Origin: Nodosilinea sp. LEGE 07088
GTDB taxonomy: Bacteria > Cyanobacteriota > Cyanobacteriia > Phormidesmidales > Phormidesmidaceae
Reading direction: 5' to 3'
DNA length: 38,031 bases
NCBI RefSeq assembly: GCF_015207395.1
Contig: NZ_JADEWX010000041.1
Coordinates: forward strand, 1-38,031
How positions within the stretch are numbered: position 1 is the first letter of the stretch; each line of letters starts with the position of its first letter. The notes under the pieces are model-generated. The model saw only the letters and a list, made by a program, of their open reading frames with translations, made no database searches and was not told the DNA's origin. Positions 35,416 to 38,031 of the stretch are shown here, one piece after another. The position numbers and the translations under genes are program-made.

Positions 35416-36762
35416 ATGAGACTTTATAATAAAAAACAATACATTAAGAACTCAACATTAATATTAATAGCATTGGCATCGGTATTCTTTCCTCGTGTTT
35501 TAGGGTCATTGGGATTTCCTTCGCAGATAAATTTTTTACATTTTGTCTTAGTCCCTTTTGCTTGTTTTTCTGTGCTGTCTCAAGCACGTTTAAAGGACTC
35601 TAATCAAATTACTGCGTCAAAAAAAATGCTGGCTGGCATTTTTATGGCATGCACGGTAATCTTTGCCAGCGCTTTAATAAATGATGCGGGTGTCATCAAT
35701 GCAATTTTCAGCTTTTTGCTTCTAATTGAGCCCTTTATTTTTTTATTAGCTCTCATCAGCTTGCCAATGACTCACGAGAGCTTCTCAAAATTCAGGACAT
35801 GGGTTTTTCGATTCGCATTTATTAATATCATTTTCTGCTACATACAGAGATATATTTTCAGCCGACATTTAATAATGGGCTTTGAAGACAATATCAATGG
35901 TGTTTTTATTGCAGCTGGGGCAGGGCATGTTGTTGGAGCATCGATTTCACTAACATTTGGCATTTACTATTTTTTTATTGCAAAGTCACAACCTATTCTG
36001 GTTCGCGCAATCGTACTGCTCGCAATTTTAAATCAGATTGTCATATCTGATACAAAACAGGTGTTGTTAGCTTTTGCAGTAGCCTACATACTTGTTCAGA
36101 TATTCAATTTAAAGAACCCTATAAATACTTCCTTGTACTTGATCCTGGGCATAGTATTTTCTATATTGTTCTATTGGGCAATTTATAATTTTGAGGCACT
36201 AAGCCCGTTTACAACTTGGATAAGACCTGAGATTTATGGTCCTGACGGTGAGGCAACCAGGCTAAAGTTTGCTGCCTTTCGCATAGTCATCGGTTATTTC
36301 GAGTCTCCTCTAAATTGGTTCTTAGGCCTTGGTCCTGGTCATACAGTTGGTCGTCTAGGAGGATGGATGTTAGATAGCTACGGTTATTTGCTATTACCGC
36401 TTGGTGCTACAGTTCATCCTGCAAGCAGTAATGTTTGGCAAGCAGTAGGGAATAGCTGGCTTGGGGATCAATCAAGTATGTTCTCACCTTTATTTGGTTG
36501 GGCAGGAATTTGGGGTGATCTTGGATTTTTGGGTTTGGCCTCATATCTATATCTTTGTTTCCTGATCTGGAAATATTTTTGCATTGATAATGTTGCTAAA
36601 TTCTTGGTTTTGACAGCTTTTGTCTTTGGTTGTATTTTTTCTCAGTTAGAAGAGCCTGCATATACGATGTTCTTGGCTACTATTATTGGGTTGCAGTGGC
36701 ATGAAGATCGCCTCAAGAAACCTAAAACTGGAGTCAAAGAAATTCTTCGTACTCAAAACTAA
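35416..36762 (+). CDS. O-antigen polymerase/ligase-like polytopic membrane protein
   Basis: 448 aa with about 10-12 hydrophobic helices (LILIALASVFFP, FLHFVLVPFACFSVL, MLAGIFMACTVIFASAL, AIFSFLLLIEPFIFLLALI, AIVLLAILNQIVI, VLLAFAVAYILVQIF, LYLILGIVFSILFYWAIY, LASYLYLCFLIWKYF and others). The long loop after WFLGLGPGHTVGRLGG matches the position of the large periplasmic loop of Wzy/WaaL-type proteins. Such proteins polymerise or ligate lipid-linked repeat units of surface polysaccharide in the inner membrane. No Shine-Dalgarno is evident. The gene is much more AT-rich than the genes left of 33 kb, suggesting transfer. Exact function (polymerase or ligase) cannot be settled. Confidence 0.78.
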   Translation: MRLYNKKQYIKNSTLILIALASVFFPRVLGSLGFPSQINFLHFVLVPFACFSVLSQARLKDSNQITASKKMLAGIFMACTVIFASALINDAGVINAIFSFLLLIEPFIFLLALISLPMTHESFSKFRTWVFRFAFINIIFCYIQRYIFSRHLIMGFEDNINGVFIAAGAGHVVGASISLTFGIYYFFIAKSQPILVRAIVLLAILNQIVISDTKQVLLAFAVAYILVQIFNLKNPINTSLYLILGIVFSILFYWAIYNFEALSPFTTWIRPEIYGPDGEATRLKFAAFRIVIGYFESPLNWFLGLGPGHTVGRLGGWMLDSYGYLLLPLGATVHPASSNVWQAVGNSWLGDQSSMFSPLFGWAGIWGDLGFLGLASYLYLCFLIWKYFCIDNVAKFLVLTAFVFGCIFSQLEEPAYTMFLATIIGLQWHEDRLKKPKTGVKEILRTQN

Positions 36763-36775
36763 AATAAGGTGTTTC

Positions 36776-36973
36776 ATGAAAATAAAAAAGCATTTAGCAT
36801 TGATTTCATTTATTACTTTTGTTTTAGTTTTTTCGGAATTAGGATCGCAGCATGCCCATGCCCAAGAAGGGCCAGCGGAGCAAAAGCAACCGTCTTCACA
36901 AGTAGTTGTTCAGATTATTGCCACCGGTGTTCTTCTTGCAGTGCTTGAACCCTGGATCATCCCAAGAGAATGA
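36776..36973 (+). CDS. Small exported protein downstream of the polymerase
   Basis: 65 aa from MKIKKHLALISF, with AAGGTG about 5 bases before the ATG; it starts 13 bp after the polymerase stop. The signal peptide is ISFITFVLVFSELGSQHAHA then QEG. The mature part is about 37 residues: a polar linker (EGPAEQKQPSSQ) and one hydrophobic helix (VVVQIIATGVLLAVLEPWII). Not recognised. Spacing and strand suggest cotranscription and perhaps a membrane partner of the polymerase. Confidence 0.6.
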   Translation: MKIKKHLALISFITFVLVFSELGSQHAHAQEGPAEQKQPSSQVVVQIIATGVLLAVLEPWIIPRE

Positions 36974-37119
36974 GACAAGCCCTAATTAGTCGTCATATAT
37001 AAATAAGTATAATCCTCTTTTTAATGAGAAAATTAAGCTAAATTTTATTTGGCTTCTTAAGTCGTAAACCTCGTGTCAGTTGAACCCCTATCGGTAAGGT
37101 TTAAGAGCAATACATTCCG

Positions 37120-37345
37120 TTATTCAATCTTGTTTAGCAAGTCGTCTAGGGAGTCAAACACTCGGTTGGCTAAGACTTCATTGAAAATGAGCCAAAGATG
37201 TTCTGGATGAAGCACTTCGAACGAGAACTCTATCTATTTGGGAATCTCCCAGCCTGTTGGCGATGAATCAAATGTCCTAGATGCTCACTCAGCCAGTCTC
37301 TCACCTTGCGCCCATTCAAGAAAACTCCATCGGGGGCTTTGCTTA
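37120..37345 (-). pseudogene. Internally deleted IS630-like transposase remnant
   Basis: The minus strand reads GVFLNGRKVRDWLSEHLGHLIHRQQAG (37250-37335), like the winged-helix region of IS630 transposases, and then HPEHLWLIFNEVLANRVFDSLDDLLNKIE-stop (37120-37209), the typical C-terminal end. The DDE core between them is missing, so it is a deletion relic. The family assignment is from motif memory. Confidence 0.6.
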
Positions 37346-37477
37346 CAAGTCTTCCACAGTAAGGCATGCATCAAGTAAGTAAGTAGTACCGAAAGGCAGA
37401 AGTAAGAAGACAAAAGACAGAACGGGAATTCCAAGTCTCACCAGGGTTTCCGCGTTGGCAAATAGGTGGGTTATTTC

Positions 37478-37505
37478 CGCCGTAGAGTACTAGTACTCTA
37501 CGGCG
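37478..37505. repeat. Perfect 28-bp palindrome without spacer
   Basis: CGCCGTAGAGTACT is followed directly by its exact reverse complement (centre ACTAGT). It lies about 130 bp from the IS630-like relic. It might be two abutting inverted insertion-sequence ends, a protein-binding site, or an extrudable cruciform. Confidence 0.8.
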
Positions 37506-37959
37506 CAAGTCTAGATACTATTTCTTAGGGCTAGGGAGTAGGGTAGGTAGGTAGCCAAGCGATCCGGAACGGTGGACATATTTCAGCCTTCGAGTACTAG
37601 CCATCAATATTGAATTAACTAGCATCTGGAAGTCAGTCTGAAAATCACTAGACTCTTAGAGCAAATAAGAGTTTACGTGAGTTTCTTTGAGTCTTCATGA
37701 GGGAAGAATAAAGATTGAGGCAAGTACAGGTTCAGAGTTCCGTACCTTGTACCAGCATGTGATATGCTTAACCAAAATATAGTGAAATAATATTTATTAT
37801 TCGGATAGCCTTGCCTAGCGAGGTTCGGTGAAGCAACATGATAAAAAGCCTTGGTTGTTAAAGCTGAGCTAGTTATTCTAAGTAATATCAAGGTGAAATA
37901 TGTCGCAATTCCAGCATTTTTTCTTGACTAAGTTCAATGTTAGAAGTTTTCCTGATTTA
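37506..37959. other. AT-rich region, nothing recognised
   Basis: The only sizeable open frame is 72 codons on the minus strand (37673-37891). It has no ribosome site and no recognisable features and is not called. Short tetranucleotide runs (GTAG, AAGT) occur near 37375 and 37538. Confidence 0.4.
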
Positions 37960-37986
37960 AAGCCAGGATGTGACCCATCCTGGCTT
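37960..37986. terminator. 11-bp stem-loop near the right edge
   Basis: Arms 37960-37970 / 37976-37986 (AAGCCAGGATG) with a 5-base loop (TGACC). No strong T-run follows on either strand; the minus side continues TAAATC. It may terminate a minus-strand gene lying beyond the window. Confidence 0.5.
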
Positions 37987-38017
37987 GCAAGAAGATTTGA
38001 CCTATTTAGCCAGTTTT

Positions 38018-38031
38018 GTTTCCCATCAGTC
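38018..38031 (+). repeat. Second copy of GTTTCCCATCAGTC
   Basis: An exact 14-base match to 33604-33617, and it ends at the window limit, so the true length of the match is unknown. Confidence 0.4.

Noticed and set aside
37673-37891. 72-codon minus-strand open frame near the right edge
   Set aside because: Sits in decayed AT-rich DNA, with no ribosome site, signal peptide or domain.

Overview
The window looks like chromosome from a filamentous or unicellular cyanobacterium of the Leptolyngbya/Nodosilinea/Phormidium type. The evidence is the abundance of the HIP1 octamer GCGATCGC and its GGCGATCGCC variants, a DUF1815 protein, an SLH-plus-OprB 'iron uptake' porin, an aspartokinase with four ACT domains, a FecR/CHASE2-cyclase pair and a GC-rich coding background. 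No rRNA or tRNA gene, CRISPR array, cas gene or prophage was recognised. The genus assignment is inference.

Layout. (1) 1-14.5 kb is mostly housekeeping: a calcineurin-like phosphoesterase converging on a secreted ExeM-type nuclease with RTX repeats; an aldo/keto reductase that has lost its Fe-S cysteines; ribulose-phosphate 3-epimerase (rpe) with a strong shared terminator; a FecR-domain protein plus CHASE2-adenylate cyclase operon; a small hypothetical; a type II NADH dehydrogenase; aspartokinase (lysC); and DUF1815. (2) 14.8-20.1 kb holds an SbmA/BacA-like ABC exporter, followed by a gene graveyard at about 16.7-17.55 kb. The graveyard contains the end of a GGDEF domain, a copy of the 3' end of the pirin gene, and a copy of the 5' end of the ABC transporter gene split by a 103-bp palindromic element. 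The porin gene follows, then a second copy of the 103-bp element and a perfect 32-bp palindrome. (3) 20.1-22.0 kb encodes pirin and the tRNA thiolation enzyme TtcA. (4) 22.1-33.0 kb is a minus-strand cluster of five exported proteins: four carry DUF11-like features, and one is a very large predicted outer-membrane beta-barrel with an Ig-like region. The last three genes overlap, as in a translationally coupled operon. (5) 33.0-38.0 kb is AT-rich with no intact HIP1 site seen. It contains a decayed ISAs1-like transposase, a broken glycosyltransferase start, an O-antigen-polymerase-like membrane protein with a small exported partner, and an internally deleted IS630-like transposase.

The best candidate for an undescribed system is the five-gene envelope cluster, which looks like a secreted DUF11 surface assembly with its own outer-membrane component; its function cannot be read from sequence alone. 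The cleanest molecular-evolution find is the 103-bp element: one copy sits inside a duplicated gene fragment whose intact parent nearby preserves the empty site.
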